Shown here piece after piece: positions 37,513 to 45,492 of a DNA stretch of 64,000 bases; the stretch's first letter is position 1, and each line of letters opens with the position of its first letter. The notes under the pieces were generated by a model. The model was given only the letters and a program-made list of their open reading frames with translations. It was not told the DNA's origin and made no database searches. The DNA comes from Atlantibacter hermannii (GTDB lineage: Bacteria; Pseudomonadota; Gammaproteobacteria; Enterobacterales; Enterobacteriaceae). The position numbers and the translations under genes are program-made. The DNA lies in the NCBI GenBank assembly GCA_900635495.1, contig LR134136.1, positions 248,001 through 312,000 on the forward strand, written 5' to 3'.

Positions 37513-38583
37513 CTAGCCGGGAAGGCGACTTTTCGGTCGACCCGGACCCAGCAATACGGCAACCTTGCTGCCGCCCACAGTGGTTTCCATCCAGATTTTA
37601 CACACGCTGGTCAGCGGTACCGAAAGCAGCATTCCCACGGGCCCCAGCAGCCATCCCCAGAACAGCAACGACAGGAAAACCACCAGCGTGGACATGCCCA
37701 GACGGTGGCCCATCATGCGCGGCTCCACCATATTTCCCAGCACCATATGCACCACCAGGAATAGCGAGCCCACCAGCACGAATTCGTAGACGCCGTTAAA
37801 TAGCAGCGCCTGGATCATCGGCGGGATCGCGGAGATCACCGAACCGATATTAGGGATGTAGTTAAGCAAAAAGCCCAGTACCCCCCACATCAGGGCGAAC
37901 TGAATGCCCATTAATTCCAGCCCCAGCCAGATAATGAACCCGGTCCAGAGACTGATGAGCGTTTTCAGCGCCAGGTAATGGCTCACCCCCTTCAGTGCCC
38001 GGTGCAGGCCGGCGATATGAATCTGCGGGTTTGAGAGGGCGAAGCGCAGTTTGTACGGCAAATGGCGCACTTCGAACAGCATAAAAACCACCGTCATCAC
38101 CAGCAGCACGATACTGGCCATCGCGCCGGAAAGCTGGGTCATCAGCGTGGTGGCGTAAGTCATCACTTTCTCTGAATCCATGCGTTTTAACATGCGTTCA
38201 GGCGAAACGTGCAGGTTCAGGAAAGGGAAGATTTCCTGCAGATCAAGCAACCTGCGGGTAAGTTCCTTATTGTACTTGGGCAGCATCGCAATGAACTCAT
38301 TGAGTGAGGCTGCCAGAACGCCAAATAACAGCGTCAGCGCCACCAGCATCACCACCACCACAATGGTGATCGACATGGTGCGATTAAAGCCCCGACGTAA
38401 AAACCAGGTCACCAGCGGATTGAGTACGATGGCAAAGAACAACGCCAACAGCATGGGCACCAGTATGTCCGCCGCAGCGTGAATACCTGCCAGGATAATG
38501 ACCAGCGCCGCCAGTTTTTGCAGCATGTGAAGACCGACTTTATCCGTCGGAGGGGAAGTGAGATTTGGGTTCATTTTTGCCAT
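37513..38583 (-). CDS. yhhT: AI-2E family transporter YhhT
   Basis: 356 residues, UPF0118/AI-2E family membrane protein with about seven to eight helices (LAALVIILAGIHAAADILVPMLLALFFAIVLNPLVTWFL...). It ends KIWMETTVGGSKVAVLLGPGRPKSRLPG as E. coli YhhT. The physiological substrate is not established. I start at 38583 (MAKMNPNLTSPP...); M at 38574 is possible and the ORF is open to 38718. It diverges from yhhS as in E. coli. Confidence 0.92.
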   Translation of the reverse strand: MAKMNPNLTSPPTDKVGLHMLQKLAALVIILAGIHAAADILVPMLLALFFAIVLNPLVTWFLRRGFNRTMSITIVVVVMLVALTLLFGVLAASLNEFIAMLPKYNKELTRRLLDLQEIFPFLNLHVSPERMLKRMDSEKVMTYATTLMTQLSGAMASIVLLVMTVVFMLFEVRHLPYKLRFALSNPQIHIAGLHRALKGVSHYLALKTLISLWTGFIIWLGLELMGIQFALMWGVLGFLLNYIPNIGSVISAIPPMIQALLFNGVYEFVLVGSLFLVVHMVLGNMVEPRMMGHRLGMSTLVVFLSLLFWGWLLGPVGMLLSVPLTSVCKIWMETTVGGSKVAVLLGPGRPKSRLPG

Positions 38584-38745
38584 CTGCGTGGAATATCCTT
38601 GATTCGCCCAGCGCAGGGGATCTGCAATTAACGGGACGACGGATAAAGTGTAGTGCCTGGCGGATAAGGTGATGGAGTAGATCGCTCTGAAAGTCGCGCT
38701 GTCAGGGTATATACTCAACCCTTATTTTCATTTCCGGTAATTGTC

Positions 38746-39954
38746 ATGCCTGAAGCCGCTGAACCGGCAATAAGCGGATTGCGTTTAAATCTGCGCATCG
38801 TTTCTGTCGCCATGTTTAATTTTGCCAGCTATCTCACTATCGGCCTGCCGCTGGCCGTACTTCCTGGTTATGTCCACGAAGTGATGGGCTTTAGCGCGTT
38901 CTGGGCGGGGCTGGTCATCAGCCTTCAGTATTTGGCTACACTGCTCAGCCGTCCTTACGCCGGGCGCTACGCCGATCTGTTCGGGCCTAAGAAAATCGTC
39001 ATATTCGGGCTGTGCGGCTGTTTCCTCAGCGGGCTGGGTTACTTTCTGGCGGGGCTGAGCGCCGATGCCGCGCTGGTAAGCCTGGTATTACTGTGCCTGG
39101 GGCGTCTGATTCTGGGGATCGGCCAGAGCTTTGCCGGGACCGGCTCGACACTGTGGGGCGTTGGGGTTGTCGGTTCGCTGCATATTGGCCGGGTCATTTC
39201 GTGGAACGGTATTGTGACCTACGGCGCGATGGCCATCGGCGCGCCGCTTGGGGTGTGGGTTTTCCATCAGGGCGGTATGCAACTCCTGGCTGGCGTGATT
39301 ATGGGGATCGCGCTGATCGCCATCCTGTGCGCGCTGCCGCGCAAACCGGTCACCGCCAGTAAAGGCAAGCCGCTGCCGTTCCGGGCGGTGCTGGGCAAAG
39401 TATGGCTGTATGGCATGGCGCTGGCGCTGGGCTCGGCGGGTTTTGGGGTAATCGCGACCTTCATTACGCTGTTCTATGATGCGAAAGGGTGGGACGGCGC
39501 AGCGTTTGCGTTAACCCTGTTCAGCGCGGCGTTCGTCGGCACCCGGCTACTGTTCCCGAATGGCATTAACCGGCTCGGCGGGCTAAATGTCGCGCTGATC
39601 TGTTTTTCTATTGAAATTATTGGACTGCTGCTGGTGGGCATGGCGTTCAGCCCGTGGATGGCGAAGCTGGGTACTTTTCTCACCGGCGCGGGATTTTCGC
39701 TGGTGTTCCCGGCGCTGGGCGTGGTGGCGGTGAAGGCGGTCCCGGCGCAGAACCAGGGCAGCGCGCTGGCGACCTATACGGTATTTATGGATTTGTCGCT
39801 GGGCATCACCGGCCCGCTGGCGGGTTTACTGATGGCCTGGGCAGGGGTATCAAGCATCTACCTGGCGACGGCGGTACTGGTGGCGCTGGCGGCAGGGTTG
39901 ACGCTGAAGCTGCGGGCATCATCCCGGCACTCAGGTGCAGGCACGGATCTTTAG
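38746..39954 (+). CDS. yhhS: MFS transporter YhhS
   Basis: A 402-residue major facilitator with twelve hydrophobic segments. The MFS loop motif after TM2 reads LLSRPYAGRYADLFGPKKIV, and TM5 has GWGVVGSLHIGRVISWNGIV-type residues. It matches E. coli YhhS almost throughout (ITLFYDAKGWDGAAFALTLFSAAFVGTRLLFPNGINRLGG). YhhS has been linked to arabinose or glyphosate efflux; the substrate is not decided by sequence. Divergent from yhhT with a short shared promoter region. Confidence 0.95.
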   Translation: MPEAAEPAISGLRLNLRIVSVAMFNFASYLTIGLPLAVLPGYVHEVMGFSAFWAGLVISLQYLATLLSRPYAGRYADLFGPKKIVIFGLCGCFLSGLGYFLAGLSADAALVSLVLLCLGRLILGIGQSFAGTGSTLWGVGVVGSLHIGRVISWNGIVTYGAMAIGAPLGVWVFHQGGMQLLAGVIMGIALIAILCALPRKPVTASKGKPLPFRAVLGKVWLYGMALALGSAGFGVIATFITLFYDAKGWDGAAFALTLFSAAFVGTRLLFPNGINRLGGLNVALICFSIEIIGLLLVGMAFSPWMAKLGTFLTGAGFSLVFPALGVVAVKAVPAQNQGSALATYTVFMDLSLGITGPLAGLLMAWAGVSSIYLATAVLVALAAGLTLKLRASSRHSGAGTDL

Positions 39955-40207
39955 GAGCGCCTGCACCAGTGTTAGCTGGCGGTTGGCTGAGTAAGTCGCT
40001 TTTCAAACGCCGTTCTGGGCATGACCTCTTAATCCACCGTCAGTGAGATTAACGCAGACGTCATGTGTGCCGCTCAGTCAATGTCATCAAATTAAGCGAT
40101 AGTCAGACCGACGGGACGTTTACTCCGGGGGCTGGCAATACCCGATCGCGACTTTTGCTGCCATATCATTGGAGCAGAACAGCGACCTGAGTGGCTGTCA
40201 TGGCGTT
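39955..40207. other. Gene-free region between yhhS and the Hcp cassette
   Basis: No gene or clear repeat is seen. It lies between convergent genes (yhhS rightward, the Hcp-like gene leftward) and marks the left boundary of an insertion relative to E. coli, where dcrB follows yhhS. Confidence 0.4.
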
Positions 40208-40687
40208 TTAATACGTTACTCGCTCATTCCAGAAATCGCTGTAGATGATGTTTCCGTCACAGTGCTTCCAGGTGATTTTTTCATAGCGCATAAGAACCGT
40301 TTCAAGGTGCGTCCCGGTGCCTGCACCCGGATAAAGGTCTGGTGTAATAGAGGTGATTTTTACATCCTCCAGCAGGATATTAAAATACTCCTGCTCTAAA
40401 CCAGCCTCATTTATCTGGTACATTTTTATGGTGGCTGATTGTAGTGTTCTGCCTGTACTCAGCGCCCGAAATAAAAGCGGGCTGACAGAGTCAAATTCCT
40501 TCTGCAACATAACAGGCATATGTATTCGAGTGCCTGTCAATTTACCGCTATTCCCATCCACGGGTATGCTGACGTTGTGAGTGAATGACGTTAACTCAAT
40601 GGCACCCTCGCGTCCGAATACCAATGAAGAACCTTTCATGGGCGATCCGTTCTCATCTTTCAAAAATAAATAAGCTGGGTTTGACAT
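40208..40687 (-). CDS. Orphan Hcp-like type VI secretion protein
   Basis: 159 residues, Hcp family: MSNPAYLFLKDENGSPMKGSSLVFGREGAIELTSFTHNVSIPVDGNSGKLTGTRIHMPVMLQKEFDSVSPLLFRALSTGRTLQSATIKMYQINEAGLEQEYFNILLEDVKITSI. The order of strands and VKI(T/A)SI with the following linker match the Hcp tube ring subunit, which is secreted and can carry effectors in its lumen. No other T6SS gene is in the window, so it must rely on a system elsewhere. It is the last of three leftward genes, behind AGGA. Confidence 0.88.
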   Translation of the reverse strand: MSNPAYLFLKDENGSPMKGSSLVFGREGAIELTSFTHNVSIPVDGNSGKLTGTRIHMPVMLQKEFDSVSPLLFRALSTGRTLQSATIKMYQINEAGLEQEYFNILLEDVKITSITPDLYPGAGTGTHLETVLMRYEKITWKHCDGNIIYSDFWNERVTY

Positions 40688-40707
40688 AAAAATCCTGTTT
40701 ATGAAAG

Positions 40708-40890
40708 TTAATCATACTTATCAAAACGCCCGAAGATAAGCGGATGCACAATGATAAATATGATAAGTGCAATGAATGTTAATAATACCCAGTGGTCAGG
40801 TACCAGCCACACGAACAAAGAGGCACAGGCAAAAATATAAACGGGGAATAAAATATCCGTAAAAAGAATAGATAGCAGGCTCTTAAACAT
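40708..40890 (-). CDS. 60-residue two-helix membrane protein, possible immunity protein
   Basis: MFKSLLSILFTDILFPVYIFACASLFVWLV... then LLTFIALIIFIIVHPLIFGRF: two hydrophobic helices and a short polar tail (DKYD). I do not recognise it. It starts 1 base after the stop of the 234-residue gene and lies 20 bases before hcp, so it is almost certainly cotranscribed with both. A tiny membrane protein between a soluble unknown and an Hcp is the usual place for an immunity protein, but that is inference only. Confidence 0.65.
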   Translation of the reverse strand: MFKSLLSILFTDILFPVYIFACASLFVWLVPDHWVLLTFIALIIFIIVHPLIFGRFDKYD

Positions 40891-40891
40891 G

Positions 40892-41596
40892 TTATTTGCC
40901 CTTTAAGTCTTCATAAAGCACATCGAAGCTCTTACAGAATCCCATTTGTACTTTCTTTATCAGATCTGAGAGGAACGGCTCAATAAAATAGTAAAGCATC
41001 TCCAGCTGTGCGGTATACAGGATAGCGTAATACTCCGGGTCCAGGGTTTTCAGGCGACGGGCGGCAAGCGCGCACTTCTGGTCCGTACCAACCAGTTGAA
41101 GCGCCATGACAACAGCAGGTACGCGTCGTGCAAGCCGTTCGACGGCAATATCTGAAAGCAAACCTGATGCCGAAAGAGATTTAGCCAGCGCCAGTGCTAT
41201 CGCTAAACGTGCAGTCTTGCTTGCCGGGATGTTTTTAACCAACCCGGTAACGTTTGAATCCGTCTTGCGAACGCGATTATCTTCATTTCCATTATCTGAG
41301 TCATTTATCATCCTTTCAAAATAAAGATAGAGCATTTGTGCTATTACGTCACGATACCGGTAAACAGACATAATTGAGAGATACATTCTCTTTTCTTCCG
41401 CGTGAAGTTCATCGCATACGTCGTGATAGCCGGGGAATAAACATGATGAATACCAGCTTATACGCTCCATCCCTGAGTAAATATCAGAACCGATCCCCTT
41501 TAACTGTTTCCATGTTCCAGTAACGCCTTTCTGCCCATAAATCGCCAGGTGCCGGTCGCTCTGGAATTTCATTTTTAAATAATCCGATGTTTGCAT
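40892..41596 (-). CDS. Uncharacterised 234-residue protein of the Hcp cassette, candidate T6SS effector
   Basis: I do not recognise the family. From the ATG at 41596 (MQTSDYLKMKFQSDRHLAIYGQKGVTGTW) the chain is mainly helical by appearance and has no signal peptide. A small-residue helix TARLAIALALAKSLSASGLLSDIA and VERLARRVPAVVMALQLVG in the second half could be amphipathic or membrane-inserting. Starts at 41626 are possible. First gene of a three-gene leftward unit with a small membrane protein and Hcp. An Hcp-carried, membrane-acting toxin is a reasonable guess; a chaperone or adaptor is an alternative. Confidence 0.65.
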   Translation of the reverse strand: MQTSDYLKMKFQSDRHLAIYGQKGVTGTWKQLKGIGSDIYSGMERISWYSSCLFPGYHDVCDELHAEEKRMYLSIMSVYRYRDVIAQMLYLYFERMINDSDNGNEDNRVRKTDSNVTGLVKNIPASKTARLAIALALAKSLSASGLLSDIAVERLARRVPAVVMALQLVGTDQKCALAARRLKTLDPEYYAILYTAQLEMLYYFIEPFLSDLIKKVQMGFCKSFDVLYEDLKGK

Positions 41597-42003
41597 AACG
41601 TATCCATACGAAAAGTGGAGTTGCACAAATATACGTTGAAAATTTAGTTTTGGGAAATGGTGTTCAGCCGGTATTACTGGGCGTAATAACCGGAATATTT
41701 AAGGTGAAGGGGGAATAAATTAGCGGGAATAAAATAGACAGTAAGTTTGGCCTGCTCTGGACTGAACGGCTGATTTAAATAACACGCTACTGTTATTTCG
41801 ACCACTCTACTGACATATCATACATGTCATTTCGCGCTGTGCTTTTATTGAAGCATAATTGCCATCCGCTGAAATCGCCGATGCCGAATCTTCTGTTATC
41901 GAGTGGCGTTGTCTGCGCACGGATGTCATAACCAAAGCGGCGCATCTGATGGCACGGTAAAGCCCCTCTGCGCAGTAAACAGGGCACCGCCACTTCATCA
42001 AAC
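41597..42003. other. AT-rich gene-free region upstream of the Hcp cassette
   Basis: No convincing gene. It should hold the promoter of the three-gene Hcp unit. The hairpin AATAACA / TGTTATT (about 41776-41797) is present. Short leftward ORFs inside (to 42005 and 42025) start in the dcrB terminator and look like chance or gene remnants. Confidence 0.4.
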
Positions 42004-42036
42004 AAAAAAGCCTGCTGGCTTTCACCGGCAGGCTTT
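42004..42036 (-). terminator. Rho-independent terminator of dcrB
   Basis: AAAGCCTGC (42007-42015) / GCAGGCTTT (42028-42036); on the minus strand the stem ends in TTTTTTG. It sits 20 bases after the dcrB stop. Confidence 0.85.
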
Positions 42037-42056
42037 CGTCACTGAAGCGTGAAGGG

Positions 42057-42614
42057 TTACTTCACATCCAGCGTATTAATGATGTTTTCAGCAGTGGCCT
42101 GCGCCTGCTGCTGATTGTCGGCAGGCAGGGTAATTTGCAGGGTCAGCAGTTTGTTATCCACTTTTCCCAGCACCACGGATGAGTAGGCGGTCTGGCCTTT
42201 CGCGGAAATAATGCTGTCGAGTTGCTGTAGGGTGTGACCTTTGACCTCGATAGATTTATTGGTCACCACCTGCAACTGCGGGTCGCGGCTGCGTTGCTGA
42301 TCTTCAAGGCGTTTTGCCAGCACATCCAGGCCTTCAGTGGTATCGTCGCCGACGATGACAATCACCGCTTTCTGGCCAGTGGCGTCAGAATACACGTGCA
42401 TATTGTTGGCCTGGGTACCCAGCTTACCGCTCTGGTCGGTCATATCTGCCGGCACCGAGAAACTCAGTTTGCCATCAAGCAGCGTGACGTTTTGGGCCGC
42501 CGCGTTACTTGCGGCCGCGTTGCCTTCCGCCGCCTTGCTGCTGTCATTGTTGTCGCAGGCCGCCAGCCCCATCACCAGCAGGCCAATCCCGACATATTTA
42601 ACCAGATTGCGCAT
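42057..42614 (-). CDS. dcrB: Lipoprotein DcrB
   Basis: 185 residues. Lipoprotein signal MRNLVKYVGIGLLVMGLAAC with lipobox (LAAC) and inner-membrane-retention Asp at +2 (CDNN). The mature domain (DGKLSFSVPADMTDQSGKLG...) matches DcrB, needed for phage C1/C6 and T-even DNA entry and linked to envelope lipoprotein processing in E. coli. An Ala/Asn-rich linker follows the lipid anchor. Position before yhhQ is as in E. coli. Confidence 0.95.
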   Translation of the reverse strand: MRNLVKYVGIGLLVMGLAACDNNDSSKAAEGNAAASNAAAQNVTLLDGKLSFSVPADMTDQSGKLGTQANNMHVYSDATGQKAVIVIVGDDTTEGLDVLAKRLEDQQRSRDPQLQVVTNKSIEVKGHTLQQLDSIISAKGQTAYSSVVLGKVDNKLLTLQITLPADNQQQAQATAENIINTLDVK

Positions 42615-42685
42615 TGAATTCTTCCTTTACGATAACGGTCAAGTGACCTTGTAGCGCATCTTATCACAAGAATTCCTGGCGACCG

Positions 42686-43351
42686 TCAACCGGGCTGGAA
42701 CCGCGCGAAATCAGATTTATCTGCCAGTTTTTTCAACAGCATGTTCAGCAATATGCCGTACATCGGCAGGAAGAATACGATGCTGATAAGGACTTTGAAG
42801 CTGTAATCCACCAGCGCGATTTCAACCCAGTGATCGGCCATAAAGGCATCCGGGCTGCGCCAGAAGGCGATAAAGAAAAAGGCGAGCGTATCGCTGGCGT
42901 TGCCGAAGATGGTTGATGCGGTCGGGGCCAGCCACCAGTGGCGGCTTTTGCGCAGGCGGTTAAAGACGTGGACATCAAGGATTTGCCCCAGGGCATAGGC
43001 CATAAAGCTCGCCGTTGCGATGCGCGCCACGAACAGGTTGAAGTGTGCTAACGCCTCAAACCCTTGCCAGCTTCCCATATAAAACAGCGACGAAATACCG
43101 TAGGAAATGATCAGTGCCGGGATCATTACCGCAAAGATGATGCGACGCGCTAATGGTGCGCCAAAAATGCGCACGGTCAGGTCGGTAGCCAGGAAGATAA
43201 AGGGGAAACTGAACGCGCCCCAGGTGGTGTGAAAACCGAAAATCGTGATCGGCAATTGCACCAGATAGTTACTGGACGTGATGACCAGTAAATGAAACAG
43301 CGATAGCCAGATAAGCGCATTGCGGCGCTGGCGTAATGTAAACGTCGTCAT
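42686..43351 (-). CDS. yhhQ: Queuosine precursor (preQ0/preQ1) transporter YhhQ
   Basis: 221 residues, VUT-family inner-membrane transporter with about six helices. Start MTTFTLRQRRNALIWLSLFHLLVITSSNYLVQLPITIFGFHTTWGAFSFPFIFLATDLTVRIFG is almost that of E. coli YhhQ, which takes up preQ0/preQ1 for queuosine in tRNA. I chose the ATG at 43351 (M of MTTF); the ORF runs open to 43405. Divergent from tusA. Confidence 0.95.
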   Translation of the reverse strand: MTTFTLRQRRNALIWLSLFHLLVITSSNYLVQLPITIFGFHTTWGAFSFPFIFLATDLTVRIFGAPLARRIIFAVMIPALIISYGISSLFYMGSWQGFEALAHFNLFVARIATASFMAYALGQILDVHVFNRLRKSRHWWLAPTASTIFGNASDTLAFFFIAFWRSPDAFMADHWVEIALVDYSFKVLISIVFFLPMYGILLNMLLKKLADKSDFARFQPG

Positions 43352-43518
43352 ATTGTGACCTTTTTGTCGGATGGGGTGAGGGAACCCAGAAGAAAACCGC
43401 CGCATGATACTGCTTCAGGCCTGGTTTGCAATGGTTAATTTTAACGCAATCGTTAACCTCGCTTGCGCCGGTTGTCTGGCGGGGTAAACTAAGGCGTTTT
43501 TTCATCCGTGAGACAATC

Positions 43519-43764
43519 ATGACCGACCTTTTTACTCACCCCGACCATACGCTGGATGCGCTGGGGCTCCGCTGCCCTGAACCGGTGATGATGGTGCGCA
43601 AAACCGTGCGCAGTATGGAGACCGGCGAAACGTTGCTGGTTATCGCCGACGATCCTGCCACCACCCGCGACATTCCAGGTTTTTGCCGTTTTATGGAGCA
43701 TGAACTGATTGCGTCGCAAACGGAAACTCTGCCCTATCGCTATCTGCTTCGTAAAAAACACTGA
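43519..43764 (+). CDS. tusA: Sulfur-carrier protein TusA
   Basis: 81 residues. The sulfur-accepting Cys is in ALGLRCPEPVMMVRK, the CPxP motif of TusA. It receives sulfur from IscS and passes it to TusBCD for 2-thiouridine in tRNA, and also affects FNR and rpoS levels. The ATG at 43519 starts MTDLFTHPDHTLD as in E. coli; the longer ORF from 43426 is rejected. In E. coli zntA comes next; here a TRAP transporter intervenes. Confidence 0.96.
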   Translation: MTDLFTHPDHTLDALGLRCPEPVMMVRKTVRSMETGETLLVIADDPATTRDIPGFCRFMEHELIASQTETLPYRYLLRKKH

Positions 43765-43952
43765 CAACTCAGGCGCAGAGTGATAAATCTCTGCCCTGAA
43801 CCCCCGGTGCATTCTCTTTAAACCCCTGTTTCATTTTTTGCCGCTTTTGTGAGGTGCTTCACCACGTCTTTTAACATCTTCGGTTAGTTTATAAACGGAA
43901 AATCAAAACAACGTTTTACCCTCTTACATCCGTACCTTCTGGAGCTGAACCG

Positions 43953-44930
43953 ATGAAAAAGACTTTTATTCCGGCCTTAGCTGGGTTGTGCCTCTCCACC
44001 GTCTTATTCGCACCGACCGTACTGGCGCAGACTATTAAAGCCGCCGACGTTCACCCGCAGGGATATCCCAACGTGGTGGCCGTGCAAAACATGGGTGAAA
44101 AGCTCAAACAACAAACTAACGGCGATCTTGAAATCAAAGTATTCCCTGGCGGCGTATTAGGGGATGAAAAACAGATGATCGAACAGGCGCAAATGGGCGC
44201 TATCGATATTATCCGCGTCTCCATGGCCCCGGTTGCCGCCATCCTGCCGGATATCGAAGTCTTTACCCTGCCGTATGTTTTCCGCGATGAAGACCATATG
44301 CACAAAATCATCGACGGCGATATTGGCAAACAAATCGGCGAGAAGCTGACAAACAATCCGAAATCCAAACTGGTGTTCCTGGGCTGGATGGATTCCGGCA
44401 CCCGTAACCTGATCACCGTTAAGCCAGTGCTGAAACCGGAAGATCTGAAAGGGATGAAAATCCGCGTTCAGGGTAGTCCGGTTGCGCTGGCCACGCTGAA
44501 AGCCATGGGCGCCAACTCGGTTGCAATGGGCGTGAGTGAAGTGTACAGCGGCATGCAAACCGGTGTGATCGACGGTGCGGAAAACAACCCGCCAACGTTT
44601 ATCGCGCATAACTACATGCCGATTGCCAAAAACTACACCCTGAGCGGCCACTTCATTACCCCGGAAATGCTGCTCTATTCCAAAGTGAAATGGGACAAAC
44701 TGAGCGCCGATCAGCAGCAAAAAATTCTGACCCTCGCCCGCGAAGCGCAGATGGAACAGCGCAAACTCTGGGATGCGTATAACGCCGAGGCGCTGGAAAA
44801 AATGAAGGCAGGCGGCGTGCAGTTCCATGACATTGATAAATCCGTATTCGTTAAAGCCACAGAGCCCGTGCGCGCCCAGTTTGGCGACAAGCATCAGGAT
44901 CTGATGAAAGCGATAGCAGACGTTAAGTAA
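43953..44930 (+). CDS. TRAP transporter solute-binding protein (DctP family)
   Basis: 325 residues. Signal peptide MKKTFIPALAGLCLSTVLFAPTVLAQ exports it to the periplasm. DctP-type features: IKAADVHPQGYPNVVAVQNMGEKL, LKGMKIRVQGSPVALATLKAMGANSVAMGVSEVYSGMQTGVIDGAENNP, with the Arg of KIRVQ that binds the ligand carboxylate and the NNP loop. The substrate is a carboxylate (dicarboxylate, uronate or similar), not decidable here. TGGAG ribosome site before the ATG. Confidence 0.92.
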   Translation: MKKTFIPALAGLCLSTVLFAPTVLAQTIKAADVHPQGYPNVVAVQNMGEKLKQQTNGDLEIKVFPGGVLGDEKQMIEQAQMGAIDIIRVSMAPVAAILPDIEVFTLPYVFRDEDHMHKIIDGDIGKQIGEKLTNNPKSKLVFLGWMDSGTRNLITVKPVLKPEDLKGMKIRVQGSPVALATLKAMGANSVAMGVSEVYSGMQTGVIDGAENNPPTFIAHNYMPIAKNYTLSGHFITPEMLLYSKVKWDKLSADQQQKILTLAREAQMEQRKLWDAYNAEALEKMKAGGVQFHDIDKSVFVKATEPVRAQFGDKHQDLMKAIADVK

Positions 44931-44936
44931 TCTCAG

Positions 44937-44960
44937 GCGCCGGCTCGTCCGGCGCGTTTT
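44937..44960 (+). terminator. Attenuating hairpin between TRAP binding protein and permease genes
   Basis: GCGCCGG (44937-44943) / CCGGCGC (44949-44955) then GTTTT. It is seven bases after the dctP-like stop with the next gene 12 bases on. Such hairpins usually protect the upstream message or lower permease expression relative to the binding protein. Confidence 0.65.
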
Positions 44961-44972
44961 CCCGGAGTACTT

Positions 44973-45482
44973 ATGACCCCTTTCTATATAAAGTGGATGG
45001 ATCGCCTGTACCTGCTCGCCATGTTCGTGGCCGGGTTTTCGCTGTTGATCATGACGGTAGTGATCCCGATTGGCATCTTTTCCCGCTACGTACTGAACCG
45101 TGGCGAGTCGTGGCCTGAGCCCATTGCGATTATTTGCATGGTGACATTTAGCTTTGTGGGTGCGGCGGTCAGCTATCGCGCCAACTCGCATATTGCGGTC
45201 AACATGTTGACTGACCGTATTCCTCCGGCCATGCAGCGCCTGTGCGCTAAAGTGGTGGATTTATTGATGCTGTCTATATCGGGGCTGATGTTTTGGTACA
45301 GCGCTTTGCTGTGTATCGAACTCTGGGACCAGCCCGTGGCGGAATTCCCGATTTTAACGTCCGGGGAAAGCTACCTGCCGCTGCCAGTTGGCTCGGCCAT
45401 CATCATTCTGTTTGTTATTGAGCGGCTGTTGTTCGGTTCCCAGGAGAATCGTCCGGTAGTGCTTATCGGCAATCACGGTTAA
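44973..45482 (+). CDS. TRAP transporter small permease (DctQ family)
   Basis: 169 residues with four membrane helices: LYLLAMFVAGFSLLIMTVVIPIGIFSRYVL, PIAIICMVTFSFVGAAVSY, VVDLLMLSISGLMFWYSALL and LPVGSAIIILFVIERLLF. FSRYVLNRGESWPEPIA is the DctQ signature region. It stabilises the large subunit DctM in the inner membrane. It begins after the hairpin at 44937 and ends 10 bases before the next gene. Confidence 0.92.
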   Translation: MTPFYIKWMDRLYLLAMFVAGFSLLIMTVVIPIGIFSRYVLNRGESWPEPIAIICMVTFSFVGAAVSYRANSHIAVNMLTDRIPPAMQRLCAKVVDLLMLSISGLMFWYSALLCIELWDQPVAEFPILTSGESYLPLPVGSAIIILFVIERLLFGSQENRPVVLIGNHG

Positions 45483-45492
45483 CGGGGGCATC

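Noticed and set aside
41793..42025. Leftward ORFs of about 70 residues before the Hcp cassette
   Set aside because: They start inside the dcrB terminator hairpin, overlap each other in different frames, and have no ribosome site or recognisable domain.
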